Source of the DNA: Candidatus Nanohaloarchaea archaeon
GTDB taxonomy: Archaea; EX4484-52; GLR71
Length of the DNA: 21,478 nucleotides
Reading direction: 5' to 3'
Assembly (NCBI GenBank): GCA_030671745.1
Contig: DAOVHT010000005.1
Span: forward strand, 1 to 21,478
Numbering within the stretch: the stretch's first letter is position 1; each line of letters starts with the position of its first letter. Shown here piece after piece: positions 4,605 to 12,673 of this stretch. Below the pieces are notes generated by a model. It was not told the origin of the DNA. It worked only from the letters and a program-made list of their open reading frames with translations, and made no database searches. The position numbers were made by a program, and so were the translations under genes.

Positions 4605-5579
4605 TCAATAACCAACCTCAACTTCATCAGTTCTCCATTTAGGGTTCGGTTCGGTATCAGTCATCTTCTGTCGTCGCCCACCCTCATATTCAATAAGCCC
4701 TTGCCACGCGATCATCGCACCATTGTCCCCTGCAACATCTACCGGCACGACATTGAACTTTGCACCCCTTTCCGTGCACATGACTTCAAGCATCCCCTGA
4801 AGCATCTTAGAGGCCGCAACCCCGCCAGTAAGCAGAACCTCACTTTTGCCAGTATGCGACAGCGCCCTTTCAGTGACCTCGACCACCATAGAATAAGCAT
4901 TATGCTGCAACGAATAGCATACGTCCTCAATCTTCTCTTTCTTCAAGATAAAAGCATTGACTGCAAAAGTCAGAAGCCCCGAAAATGACATATCCATCCC
5001 TTTGATAGAATATGGCATATCGATATACTTGCCTTTCTTAGCGATCTTCTCGATTATCGGCCCGCCCGGGTTACCGAGCCTTACCTTTCGCGCGAACTTA
5101 TCTATCATGTTACCTATACCGATATCAAGCGTCTCCCCGAACACCCGATACTTCTCGCCAGACAGACCGATGATCTGCGTATTGCCGCCCGATGCATAGA
5201 CAATTATGGGATCTTTAACACCTGTCTTCAATTTACCGATCTCGATGTGAGAAACGCAATGGTTGACGCCCAGTATGGGTTTTTTCAACTCCAAAGCAAG
5301 AGTCCTTGCGACGACCGCCCCGACCTTGAGCGACGGGCTGAGTCCGGGACCTTGTGAAAATGAGATAAGATCAATATCGACAGCATCAATCTTGGCGGAA
5401 GCAAGCGCCAAAGAGACCAATTCCATTGCATGTTTAGTGTGGTGCACCGCCGCCTCGCGCGGATGTATACCTTCGTCCGGAAAGAAACTTTTCTTTGCAT
5501 TGGCAAGAACCGTACCTTTAGAATCAACGATACCTATGCCTAACGTGTGCGCGGTCGATTCAATGCCAAGACATATCAT
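4605..5579 (-). CDS. kae1: Kae1, tRNA N6-threonylcarbamoyladenosine synthase catalytic subunit
   Basis: This 324-residue ASKHA-fold enzyme transfers threonylcarbamoyl from threonylcarbamoyl-AMP to A37 of ANN-decoding tRNAs within the KEOPS complex. The N-terminus MICLGIESTAHTLGIGI is the typical start. The metal-binding His107 and His111 lie in VNHCVSHIEIG and the third ligand Asp285 in VAGDNGAMIAW. The nucleotide loop SGGNTQI (130-135) and LLTGGVAAS are present. Length fits Kae1 alone; the Bud32 kinase that is fused in many euryarchaea is absent and no bud32, cgi121 or pcc1 gene is seen nearby. Start ATG 5579 gives the canonical N-terminus. It is convergent with the hypothetical gene (30-bp gap) and divergent from PAN. 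All active-site residues are intact. Confidence 0.95.
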   Translation of the reverse strand: MICLGIESTAHTLGIGIVDSKGTVLANAKKSFFPDEGIHPREAAVHHTKHAMELVSLALASAKIDAVDIDLISFSQGPGLSPSLKVGAVVARTLALELKKPILGVNHCVSHIEIGKLKTGVKDPIIVYASGGNTQIIGLSGEKYRVFGETLDIGIGNMIDKFARKVRLGNPGGPIIEKIAKKGKYIDMPYSIKGMDMSFSGLLTFAVNAFILKKEKIEDVCYSLQHNAYSMVVEVTERALSHTGKSEVLLTGGVAASKMLQGMLEVMCTERGAKFNVVPVDVAGDNGAMIAWQGLIEYEGGRRQKMTDTEPNPKWRTDEVEVGY

Positions 5580-5699
5580 GTCCTATAATTATAATATTTT
5601 TTTTATAAGGTTTTGTCTCATATGCCCCCTACTCTTATATGTATAATCCTATTTACTGGATCTGCCTAACTACCAATCTTGTCATCATCTGAAATCAAT

Positions 5700-5712
5700 A
5701 CCTTTTTAAACA
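5700..5712 (+). promoter_or_regulatory. Promoter element upstream of PAN
   Basis: ACCTTTTTAAACA at 5700-5712 resembles a BRE-like and TATA-like pair. The predicted start is near 5732, giving a short leader of about 20 nt. This leader includes GGGGGAATTGAT (5743-5754), a strong ribosome binding site ending at ATG 5755. Confidence 0.45.
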
Positions 5713-5754
5713 TATTTTTCCATTATAGTAATATGACTTATTGGGGGAATTGAT

Positions 5755-6906
5755 ATGGGCTCAGATGATATTACAGTCGAATCACCGACATACGAACATG
5801 AAGTTGAAGAGGAAAAGATAGATTACCAAGAAGAGAACATACTTCTTAAGGTAAAGATGGCAGAGATGAGAAATGAATTGATGCGATATAAGATGCCACC
5901 TCTTCTGGTTGCTGAAGTGATAGATACATACCCTGAAAACTGTTGTATGGTCCGCCTGAAGAACGGTAACGAATTCTACGTCAATGTGGATACATCCCTT
6001 GACAAGAGACTGAAGGCATCAGATGAGGTCTTGGTTGAACAGAAATCATTGACAGTCATCCAGAAGATAGGCAAGAAAAAACATTTTGATGTCAGCAAAT
6101 ATGTGATTGTCGAAAAACCGAACATCAAGTGGAACCAGATAGGCGGTCTTAAGGATGAGATTGAAGAGTTGAAAGAAGTGATTGAGCTTCCTCTCAAGAA
6201 ACCTGAACTGTTCAAGAAGATAGGCATCGAGCCACCTAAAGGGGTCCTACTTTACGGTCATCCTGGAACCGGCAAGACACTTCTTGCAAAGGCGGCAGCT
6301 ACAAGCACAAATGCAACCTTTATCGAGATAGTGGGCTCTGAACTGGTCCAGAAATTCATAGGTCAGGGTGCAAAGCTTGTAAAATCCATTTTTGAGATGG
6401 CACGAGAGAAAGCTCCTGCAATAATCTTCATAGATGAGATCGATTCGATTGCGGCTACAAGGATGGATGTGGGAACTTCAGGTGAAAGGGAAGTTCAGCG
6501 TACATTCATGCAGCTTCTGGCCGAGATTGACGGTTTCGCACCGTTAGGTGATGTGAAGCTGATCGCCGCAACAAACCGTATCGACATCCTTGATAGTGCA
6601 ATAACCCGACCAGGAAGATTTGATCGTCTTGTATTCATACCGACACCGGATCATAAAGGTATTGTTGATATATTGAAGATACACACAAAAAAGATGAAAC
6701 TTGCAGAAGACGTCAATCTAAATAAGATCGCAAAGAAGATGAAAGACATGTCAGGTGCAGAGATAAGAGCGGTCTGTGTAGAAGCCGGTTATTTCGCAAT
6801 AAGGGATGACAGGTTCATCGTGACTTCAAAAGATTTCAACAAGGCAGTCGTAAAGATTGCAGTTGAAGAGACTGAGAAGAAAAAAGACTTGACTTATATG
6901 GGCTGA
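5755..6906 (+). CDS. pan: Proteasome-activating nucleotidase (PAN)
   Basis: This 383-residue AAA ATPase unfolds proteins and feeds them to the archaeal 20S proteasome. The order is: acidic N-terminus, a coiled coil (about 20-45, EENILLKVKMAEMRNELMRY), an OB domain (about 48-120), then the AAA module beginning IKWNQIGGL. The Walker A motif is GHPGTGKT at 168-175, with His where the family usually has Pro; Walker B is IIFIDEID (223-230). The sensor AATNR, the Arg-finger region ITRPGRFDR and MSGAEIRAVCVEAG in the lid follow. The C-terminus ends DLTYMG: Tyr is third from last, so the usual hydrophobic-Tyr-X tail that docks into the proteasome ring is not in standard register. Proteasome genes are not in the window. 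Promoter and ribosome binding site are strong and single-gene. Confidence 0.93.
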   Translation: MGSDDITVESPTYEHEVEEEKIDYQEENILLKVKMAEMRNELMRYKMPPLLVAEVIDTYPENCCMVRLKNGNEFYVNVDTSLDKRLKASDEVLVEQKSLTVIQKIGKKKHFDVSKYVIVEKPNIKWNQIGGLKDEIEELKEVIELPLKKPELFKKIGIEPPKGVLLYGHPGTGKTLLAKAAATSTNATFIEIVGSELVQKFIGQGAKLVKSIFEMAREKAPAIIFIDEIDSIAATRMDVGTSGEREVQRTFMQLLAEIDGFAPLGDVKLIAATNRIDILDSAITRPGRFDRLVFIPTPDHKGIVDILKIHTKKMKLAEDVNLNKIAKKMKDMSGAEIRAVCVEAGYFAIRDDRFIVTSKDFNKAVVKIAVEETEKKKDLTYMG

Positions 6907-6920
6907 TTGGCCTATATATC

Positions 6921-7931
6921 TCATATATCCTCTTCCATATCAATGACAAGCTCACCGATATTCTTGGATATATGCAATATTGATCCCATATTATCTATGA
7001 TGATGGCAATCGCCCCAACAACATCGGCGGTGTCAGTGATTCTCTTATCTGTCAATACTCGACTTTTGTTTTCAATAGACAATACTGTATTCTCAATCTC
7101 TGTCGCATCCTCAATTGTCTTATCTGCAAGTTCAGGTTTCCTATACCAGAATGCATAGAATACGTCAGCATATATCTTATTGATTTTTTCAGAAGTCTCA
7201 ATTATAGTAGAAACAAGATCCTCTGGTATGTCCTTATCGACAATATCGGTGATGGCCTGCGCAATATTGACGCAATGGTCAGCCATCGTCTCAATATGGT
7301 CTATGAGTGCCCGATAATTCAATGCATCGCATCCCGCAATCTCGACACATTCAGAAAAGCTAGGATCTTTTGCCGCAAGGTTCAGCAATCTTATGGCAAG
7401 TATAGTGAGCCTGTCAACATCACTGTCCTGGTCTATGACATCTTTAGCAAGTTCACTGTCCCTCTCAGAAAGCGCAGAGAATACAGTGACATACATCCAG
7501 TTGGTGGCCTTGTATGCATTCTCAAATATCTTCCGGTTTGACAATTTTGATATGTCTATTATGCATTGTATTGATATCTTATCTTCATCTTCTGATATCT
7601 CAACACCTATGAGCATATCTTTTGCAGCGCGTCTGATAAGTCTTCTATCTGCTCGTCCGATAGGCCCGGCAATGTCGATCTGGTCCGCACCGTTTATGTA
7701 TGTGCCGATCATCTTCCTTATGATATACCTTGTAGACACGCCATTAGCATCTATGGCTATCTCTTTCTTAACTTTTTTAGTCACGGGCAAAAGCACAAGT
7801 GCGCCGTCATCTTTCAAGAATATGTTGATGTCATCCTGTCGTTTAAGACTATACTTTTTTATCCATTTTTTAGGCAGTGAAAGTATGTATGTCCCTCCTC
7901 CGCCTGTTGCCTGTATCTTTCTGGTTTCTAT
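6921..7931 (-). CDS. AbrB-PhoU domain regulator, apparent AUA start
   Basis: This 336-residue protein is typical of archaeal phosphate-uptake-type regulators. An N-terminal SpoVT/AbrB-like DNA-binding module (about 1-45) reads ETRKIQATGGGGTYILSLPK then KWIKKY; two PhoU-like helical bundles (about 120-330) follow, with HIETMADHCVNIAQAI and a second NMGSILHISKN-type helix. The conserved module is open in this frame but has no ATG, GTG or TTG: an in-frame TGA lies 24 nt upstream (7955-7957 on minus) and the first standard-type start inside is TTG 7817, which would delete the whole module. AGGTG ends 7 nt before the ATA at 7931-7929, exactly where the family's Met normally sits (M-E-x-R-K-I-Q). 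I therefore place the start at AUA. The alternative is a base error or a truncated gene beginning at 7817. The role is probably phosphate or metal-transport control. Confidence 0.75.
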   Translation of the reverse strand: METRKIQATGGGGTYILSLPKKWIKKYSLKRQDDINIFLKDDGALVLLPVTKKVKKEIAIDANGVSTRYIIRKMIGTYINGADQIDIAGPIGRADRRLIRRAAKDMLIGVEISEDEDKISIQCIIDISKLSNRKIFENAYKATNWMYVTVFSALSERDSELAKDVIDQDSDVDRLTILAIRLLNLAAKDPSFSECVEIAGCDALNYRALIDHIETMADHCVNIAQAITDIVDKDIPEDLVSTIIETSEKINKIYADVFYAFWYRKPELADKTIEDATEIENTVLSIENKSRVLTDKRITDTADVVGAIAIIIDNMGSILHISKNIGELVIDMEEDI

Positions 7932-7958
7932 AGTAGAACACCTGTAATTATCTCAAAC

Positions 7959-8010
7959 ATCTATAGTCCTCTATATAGATATATATTGATTATATAGATA
8001 ATCTTTATTA
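7959..8010. promoter_or_regulatory. Divergent control region of the PhoU gene and the ATPase operon
   Basis: The 174-bp gap between the AUA start (7931) and atpH (8106) contains ATCTATA-N8-TATAGAT (7959-7980). It also has the direct repeat TATATAGATA at 7972-7981 and 7991-8000, spaced 19 bp, close to two helical turns. A TATA candidate for the ATPase operon, TTTATTAA, lies at 8003-8010. Repeats abutting a TATA box on a regulator's own promoter suggest an operator, possibly for the AbrB module. The remaining stretch, 8011-8089, holds nothing else I can name. Confidence 0.4.
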
Positions 8011-8105
8011 ACCTTACCCTCCCACTATTATAGTCCGTACCATTATTCTATATTTCAATTCCGGACACTAAAAGATGATTAAGAGATTTTGTGGTGATGA
8101 TTTTT

Positions 8106-8450
8106 ATGTCCGATAAAGCTAGTGCAGATATATTGCTTGAGATAAGGCAAGTTGAAAAGAAAGCATCAACTCTAGAGCGAGATGCAGAAAAAAAGCGAGA
8201 AAAGACAATTATTAAATCTAGACAGATGGCAACAAGCTGGGTCGAAGATGCAAAGGATGAAGCAGAAGAGACCTCAAAAAAGATGCTTGATGGTGCAAAG
8301 ATACGCATCCAAGAAAAAAGAGACAGTGCTTTTGATATCAGCAAGAAAGAGACCTCTGCATTTGTAAAGAAATCAGAGAAAAATGTTCCAAAAGCAACAG
8401 ATTATATAGTCTCTGAATTTCTAGATACCATAAATAAGACTAAAGCTTGA
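8106..8450 (+). CDS. atpH: A-type ATP synthase peripheral stalk subunit H
   Basis: This 114-residue, almost fully helical and highly charged protein forms the long right-handed coiled coil with subunit E that ties the catalytic head to subunit I. The sequence is a run of Lys, Glu and Ala heptads (LLEIRQVEKKASTLERDAEK), with no membrane segment; length is normal for the family (about 100-115). The start at ATG 8106 is set by GGTGATGAT at 8090-8098; upstream GTG and ATG codons lie inside that ribosome binding site. It is the first gene of a ten-gene operon and is followed 60 bp later by atpI. The gap between them carries a repeated GATAATCT (8453 and 8468) of unknown meaning. Confidence 0.9.
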   Translation: MSDKASADILLEIRQVEKKASTLERDAEKKREKTIIKSRQMATSWVEDAKDEAEETSKKMLDGAKIRIQEKRDSAFDISKKETSAFVKKSEKNVPKATDYIVSEFLDTINKTKA

Positions 8451-8510
8451 ATGATAATCTTGATGATGATAATCTCAAATAACAAAAATTATAAGATAGG
8501 TGTGATATAA

Positions 8511-10364
8511 TTGCTTAAACCAAAAAAGATGTGTAAGGTGACCGTTGCAGGACCAAGGAGTATAAGGGATACCGCGGTTTCTTTTTTCTATGGTAAAGGC
8601 ATATTGCACATTGATGATTATACAAAGCCTGATAATGGGACTGTGTTAGATATTGGTACACCTACAGAACGCGCATCCGAGTTATCTGAAGATCTTATCA
8701 AGCTTCGTTCCATAAAAAAACATCTGAATGTCGTAAAGAATAATGGCGGAAAAGTAGTATCTATAGACAGACCAAACCAAGAGGAGATATCAGCACAGAT
8801 AGATCAGATCGATGCGCAGATTGTAGACTCTATAGACAAGATAAGAGCAGTCAATGATTCTTTATCTCTCCTTAAAGCAAAAGAAGACATAGTGGCACCC
8901 ATATCAACTTTAGGTCTTGATTGGAAAGTGTTCACTCAATATGATAGCCTTTCTTATATGGTCGGTTACCTCCCAAAAAATGTAGACCTATCCCGATTCA
9001 AGAAAGAATTGTCATCAATAACAGACAATGTCGAGATGTTCCATGGCGAATACATGAGCAGACAAGTGATTGCACTCTTTGTGATTAAAGACAAGGCAGA
9101 TGAGACATCCGCACTTTTTTCAAACAACAGTTTCACCCCGATAAATCTTAAATGTCTCGAAGAGTTTGAGGGCAAGTCAGACAATATCCTAAAGACGATC
9201 AAAGATGAATATGACCATCTGACTGACGAAAAAAAGAGACTGAAAAGTGAGATGGATGCATTAGGTGAAAAATATTCATCATTCATAATTGATAATGAGG
9301 CAGATTTCTCACGTGATATAGAGGTTGGCGAAGTGCCATTAAGATTCGCAGAGAGTACAAATGCTTTTGTCATTGAGGGTTGGGTTCCACAAGACGATTT
9401 CACGGAAATGGAGTCAGAGCTAAGGAAAAAGACCGACGGAAAGATCTACATAAGATCACGAAAAGCAGTCGAAGGTGCACCAGTCGAACTGAAGAATCCA
9501 AAAGGGATAAAACCATTTGAGTTCCTGATTGATTTATATTCACGTCCATCCTATGGTGAGATAGACCCTACATTTTTCATGTTCCTGACATTCCCATTAT
9601 TCTTCGGTTTCATGTTGGGTGACTTAGGTTACGGTCTTCTGACATTTGCATTATTTTTCATAATAAGGACAAAAGTTAAAGTTGCTGAAATAAAGTCAGT
9701 CCTTTCAGTATTGATGTTCGCATCATTCATGACTGCCGTCTTCGGTATTGTCTTCGGTGAATTTTTCGGAGCAGAACACATATTCGGTTATCATATGACT
9801 CCGATACTTCACAGGCTTCATCATCCCATAACTCTCCTTAATTTAGCGATTGGCATGGGTGTGGCTCATGTCAATATGGGACTTATGATCGGTTTTTATA
9901 ACATGAAAAAGGCACACGGACTGAAAGCTGCAATCCTTGAGAAAGCAAGCTGGATGTCTCTTCAGGTAGGTGGTGTTTTACTGGCTTTAGGGAACATGAC
10001 ACTAGGTGCAGCAATCATGCTTGTATCTGCAATAATGATAACTTTAGGTGAGGGTCTGAAAGGTCTCTTTGAACTTCCATCGATAGTTGCAAACATACTA
10101 TCTTATTCACGTCTTATGGCTGTAGGTCTTGCATCCGCAATCCTGGCACTTGTAGTGAACGAGATGGCAGGCATGGCATTTAGCGCAGGCGGAATCGGTC
10201 TGATTGTAGGTACAATAATCCTTTTAGCAGGACACTCAATCGCAATATTCCTTGGATTCCTGTCACCTTTCATCCATTCCATGAGGCTTCATTACGTAGA
10301 ATTTTTCATGAAATTTTACACAGGTGGCGGCCAGAAATATATGCCGTTTGGGAGAAGAGATTAA
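8511..10364 (+). CDS. atpI: A-type ATP synthase subunit I (a-subunit)
   Basis: This 617-residue protein is the ion-conducting stator subunit. The soluble N-terminal half (about 1-330) has the alpha/beta and coiled-coil arms that hold the peripheral stalks (IDQIDAQIVDSIDKIRAV). The C-terminal half has about seven to eight membrane segments, starting near PTFFMFLTFPLFFGFMLGD. The essential Arg of the ion path is in ILSYSRLMAVGLAS (about residue 539). The C-terminus HSMRLHYVEFFMKFY is the family signature. The start is TTG 8511: AGGTGTGAT at 8498-8506 lies 4 nt upstream and the first residues (LKPKKMCKVTVAG) match the family, whereas the next ATG (8529) would trim the first strand. Length fits archaeal I subunits. 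Confidence 0.93.
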   Translation: MLKPKKMCKVTVAGPRSIRDTAVSFFYGKGILHIDDYTKPDNGTVLDIGTPTERASELSEDLIKLRSIKKHLNVVKNNGGKVVSIDRPNQEEISAQIDQIDAQIVDSIDKIRAVNDSLSLLKAKEDIVAPISTLGLDWKVFTQYDSLSYMVGYLPKNVDLSRFKKELSSITDNVEMFHGEYMSRQVIALFVIKDKADETSALFSNNSFTPINLKCLEEFEGKSDNILKTIKDEYDHLTDEKKRLKSEMDALGEKYSSFIIDNEADFSRDIEVGEVPLRFAESTNAFVIEGWVPQDDFTEMESELRKKTDGKIYIRSRKAVEGAPVELKNPKGIKPFEFLIDLYSRPSYGEIDPTFFMFLTFPLFFGFMLGDLGYGLLTFALFFIIRTKVKVAEIKSVLSVLMFASFMTAVFGIVFGEFFGAEHIFGYHMTPILHRLHHPITLLNLAIGMGVAHVNMGLMIGFYNMKKAHGLKAAILEKASWMSLQVGGVLLALGNMTLGAAIMLVSAIMITLGEGLKGLFELPSIVANILSYSRLMAVGLASAILALVVNEMAGMAFSAGGIGLIVGTIILLAGHSIAIFLGFLSPFIHSMRLHYVEFFMKFYTGGGQKYMPFGRRD

Positions 10365-10365
10365 G

Positions 10366-10376
10366 TTATATATAAT
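10366..10376 (+). promoter_or_regulatory. Possible internal promoter ahead of the two K genes
   Basis: GTTATATATAA at 10366-10376, just after the atpI stop, is a TATA-like box about 47-57 nt before the first K start (10423). A secondary transcript from here would help to provide the many rotor-ring copies needed per complex. It rests on sequence alone, in AT-rich DNA. Confidence 0.3.
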
Positions 10377-10422
10377 ATGATATTCATTAGACTTAAAAAA
10401 TTAAAATAATATGGTGAAAAAT

Positions 10423-10635
10423 ATGGTAGAACCTATAACAGCTATTGCAGCGGCACTCGCTATTGGCATTTCAGCCATAGCAGCAGCTATTGCAGAGAAA
10501 GAGATCGGCACCGCAGCAGTCGGTGCAATTGCAGAGAATGAAGATCTTTTCGTAAAAGGTCTGATCATGACTGTGCTTCCGGAGACAATTGTGCTTTTTG
10601 GCTTTGTGATTGCTTATATGATCCTTGGTGCATAA
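10423..10635 (+). CDS. atpK: A-type ATP synthase rotor-ring subunit K (proteolipid), copy 1
   Basis: This 70-residue proteolipid consists of two membrane helices joined by a short polar loop (ENEDLFVKG). The ion-binding carboxylate is Glu54 in TVLPETIVLFG; helix 1 carries Glu25 in AEKEIG. This is the simple two-helix form rather than the fused four-helix form. Whether protons or sodium are carried cannot be decided here. ATG 10423 is used because GGTGAAAAAT lies directly upstream; ATG 10411 belongs to that ribosome binding site. A second gene 49 bp downstream encodes exactly the same protein. Confidence 0.93.
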   Translation: MVEPITAIAAALAIGISAIAAAIAEKEIGTAAVGAIAENEDLFVKGLIMTVLPETIVLFGFVIAYMILGA

Positions 10636-10684
10636 GTATTCCAATTGATAGATAATTAAAATAACTAAATAAAATGTGATAAAT

Positions 10685-10897
10685 ATGGTAGAACCTATAA
10701 CAGCTATTGCAGCAGCACTCGCTATTGGCATTTCAGCCATAGCAGCAGCTATTGCAGAGAAAGAGATCGGCACCGCAGCAGTCGGTGCAATTGCAGAAAA
10801 CGAAGATTTATTCGTAAAAGGTCTGATCATGACTGTGCTTCCAGAGACAATTGTGCTTTTCGGTTTCGTAATTGCATACATGATTCTTGGTGCATGA
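10685..10897 (+). CDS. atpK: A-type ATP synthase rotor-ring subunit K, copy 2 (identical protein)
   Basis: This 70-residue protein is identical at every position to copy 1. By hand comparison the two genes differ in about a dozen codons, all synonymous (for example GCG/GCA, CTT/TTA, CCG/CCA, TTT/TTC), plus TAA/TGA stops. The first 110-130 nt are almost the same and most changes lie in the last third. ATG 10685 follows TGTGATAAAT, the ribosome binding site; GTG 10676 is part of it. The pair looks like a tandem duplication held together by selection, gene conversion or both, and would raise rotor-subunit dosage. Confidence 0.93.
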   Translation: MVEPITAIAAALAIGISAIAAAIAEKEIGTAAVGAIAENEDLFVKGLIMTVLPETIVLFGFVIAYMILGA

Positions 10898-10927
10898 TCA
10901 AAAGGATTGATAAATGATATCTGCAAT

Positions 10928-10952
10928 TGATGATGGTCTTTAGAGGTCATCA
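10928..10952 (+). other. Hairpin between K copy 2 and subunit E
   Basis: TGATGA (10928-10933) pairs with TCATCA (10947-10952) around a 13-nt loop. It sits in the 85-bp gap after K copy 2, where a 3' hairpin could stabilise a K-rich processed transcript or attenuate reading into E. Only 6 bp, so support is weak. Confidence 0.3.
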
Positions 10953-10982
10953 TTAGTTGTAATATTAAAAGGGATGATTTTA

Positions 10983-11543
10983 ATGAGTTTAGAGAATGTA
11001 TCCGGACAGATTTTGGCAGATGTAGAGAACAAGATAAAAGATCTTGAAGCTGAAACAAAGGCTGAAGCAGAAGTGATTCTTACTGCTGCAAAGAAAAGAT
11101 CAGAAGACTTGATTGACGCAGCTAAAGCTAAAACTGAAGAACAGATAGCAGTCTTAGAGAAAAAAGAACTTGCATCAACCAGTCTTGAAAGCAAGAAACC
11201 ATTGCTTGATGCAAAAAAACAGCTCATTGAAAAAACCTATGCTGATGTCAAGGTAAAGGTAAGTCAATTAGATACAGCTACAAGAAAAAACTTGCTGAAA
11301 AATCTTATGGCTGAATCTTTGAAACAGATGCCTGATGCAAAAAAAGTATATGTCAACAGAAATGATATGTCACTTGTAAAACCTTTTGCAAAAACTATGA
11401 CTGTTTCCGAAAAAGACATGCTAGGTGGTGTCATAATCGAAAATAGTGACGGAACAGTCCGCATTGACAATTCCTTTGATATGCTTTTAGAGACTATAAG
11501 AAACAAAACATTAAAAGAAGCAGCAGACATACTTTTCAATTAA
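10983..11543 (+). CDS. atpE: A-type ATP synthase subunit E (peripheral stalk)
   Basis: This 186-residue protein has an N-terminal helical half (about 1-90), rich in Ala, Lys and Glu (ENKIKDLEAETKAEAEVIL), that pairs with subunit H. A C-terminal globular domain ends in the family pattern LGGVIIENSDGTVRIDNSF followed by LLETIRN. This domain binds the top of the A3B3 head. Length is normal. The ATG at 10983 is preferred: AAAAGGGATGAT lies just upstream and the ATG at 10974 falls inside it. It is the first gene after the K pair and is 32 bp upstream of atpC. Confidence 0.92.
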   Translation: MSLENVSGQILADVENKIKDLEAETKAEAEVILTAAKKRSEDLIDAAKAKTEEQIAVLEKKELASTSLESKKPLLDAKKQLIEKTYADVKVKVSQLDTATRKNLLKNLMAESLKQMPDAKKVYVNRNDMSLVKPFAKTMTVSEKDMLGGVIIENSDGTVRIDNSFDMLLETIRNKTLKEAADILFN

Positions 11544-11574
11544 TTATAATAGATGATATGTGGTTTTGGTTAAA

Positions 11575-12657
11575 ATGAAGAACGAAGAGACAATAACTAT
11601 AGATAGGTTGAAACTTAATAGGGATCCGTATCTTAATACTAGAGTCCGTGTCATGAGTTCAAAACTTATCGCAAAAGACCAATATCATAGATTGATGAAG
11701 ATGACCTCTGCCGAGATATCTCATTTCTTGGAAGAAGGCGAATACAAGAAACAGATTGATGAGTTCGCAGTAAGGCACACTGGTGCCGATCTGATTGAGG
11801 TAGCTTTAAACGATAACGCTTCCGAATGTTTCCAGAAAGTTATATACCTTTCAAAAGGTGACACAAAAGAATTGATACAGAAATACCTGTTACGGATTGA
11901 CATTGCAAACATGAAAACAATACTGAGAAATATCGGTTCAGATATGCCTGAAGATGAGATTGCATTAAGGTTGATGTCTGGTTGCAACATAAAAAAGAAA
12001 AATCTGTTGAAACTGCTCAAGAAAAAAACAATATCTGACCTTGTCGAAGACCCGATGTTCCAAAACATTTTACCTCATGCAAAATCATCAATACCAAAAC
12101 CAGAAGGTGACAATTTAAATCTTGCGTCTGTCGAGAACTGGCTTGACATAAACTATTACAGATACCTTATGGGTATTGCTGACAATCTGCCGAAACATGC
12201 ATCCGAATTCAAGACATTCTTAAGGAATGAGATCGATATCTTAAACATCAACACATTGCTCATTATGAAAAAGGAAGGTCTTGAACAGAAAGAGATCATG
12301 CCACTATTGATTCAGCCTGCCGCAGACATATCATTGCCTGTCCTTGAATCAGTTGCGCAAGCAAAAGACATTGAAGGCGCACTTGATATCCTGATAGACA
12401 AGACATCATATTCAGATGAGATCAAATCCGGAAAGGAAGAAGCTCTTAAAGGATCCCTTAAGGTCATCCGTCGTGGACTTGACAGAAGACTGATGAAAAA
12501 AGCATACCTGTTATTGCACAAGCACCCTCTCACAATCGCACCCGTATTGGGATACATACTTGCAAAAGAGGTAGAGGTCAGAAACCTTAAATTAATCTCT
12601 CGAGCCAAATCACTCAACTTGCCGGAAAAATTCATCGAGGAAAACCTGATATTATAA
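11575..12657 (+). CDS. atpC: A-type ATP synthase subunit C (central socket)
   Basis: This is a 360-residue all-helical protein of the V/A-ATPase C (d) family. It sits as a funnel between the K ring and the D/F shaft. Recognisable features are TRVRVMSSKLIAKDQYHRLM near the N-terminus, SVENWLDINYYRYLMGI (about 185-200), FLRNEIDILNINTLL and the C-terminal PVLGYILAKEVEVRNLKLI. These YxxNEIDxxNI and EVxNLxxI patterns are diagnostic of the family. ATG 11575 is chosen; a GTG at 11560 would add five residues and cannot be excluded because no clear ribosome binding site separates them. It ends 16 bp before subunit F. Confidence 0.92.
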   Translation: MKNEETITIDRLKLNRDPYLNTRVRVMSSKLIAKDQYHRLMKMTSAEISHFLEEGEYKKQIDEFAVRHTGADLIEVALNDNASECFQKVIYLSKGDTKELIQKYLLRIDIANMKTILRNIGSDMPEDEIALRLMSGCNIKKKNLLKLLKKKTISDLVEDPMFQNILPHAKSSIPKPEGDNLNLASVENWLDINYYRYLMGIADNLPKHASEFKTFLRNEIDILNINTLLIMKKEGLEQKEIMPLLIQPAADISLPVLESVAQAKDIEGALDILIDKTSYSDEIKSGKEEALKGSLKVIRRGLDRRLMKKAYLLLHKHPLTIAPVLGYILAKEVEVRNLKLISRAKSLNLPEKFIEENLIL

Positions 12658-12673
12658 TACTTATGTGATATTT

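Noticed and set aside
7817..7931. A frameshift explaining the missing start of the PhoU-type gene
   Set aside because: The conserved N-terminal module is in the same frame as the rest without interruption; only the start codon is non-standard.
10471..11058. Long minus-strand open frame across the K genes
   Set aside because: It is the antisense of two copies of the K gene and the start of subunit E; its internal repetition is due to the duplicated K gene.
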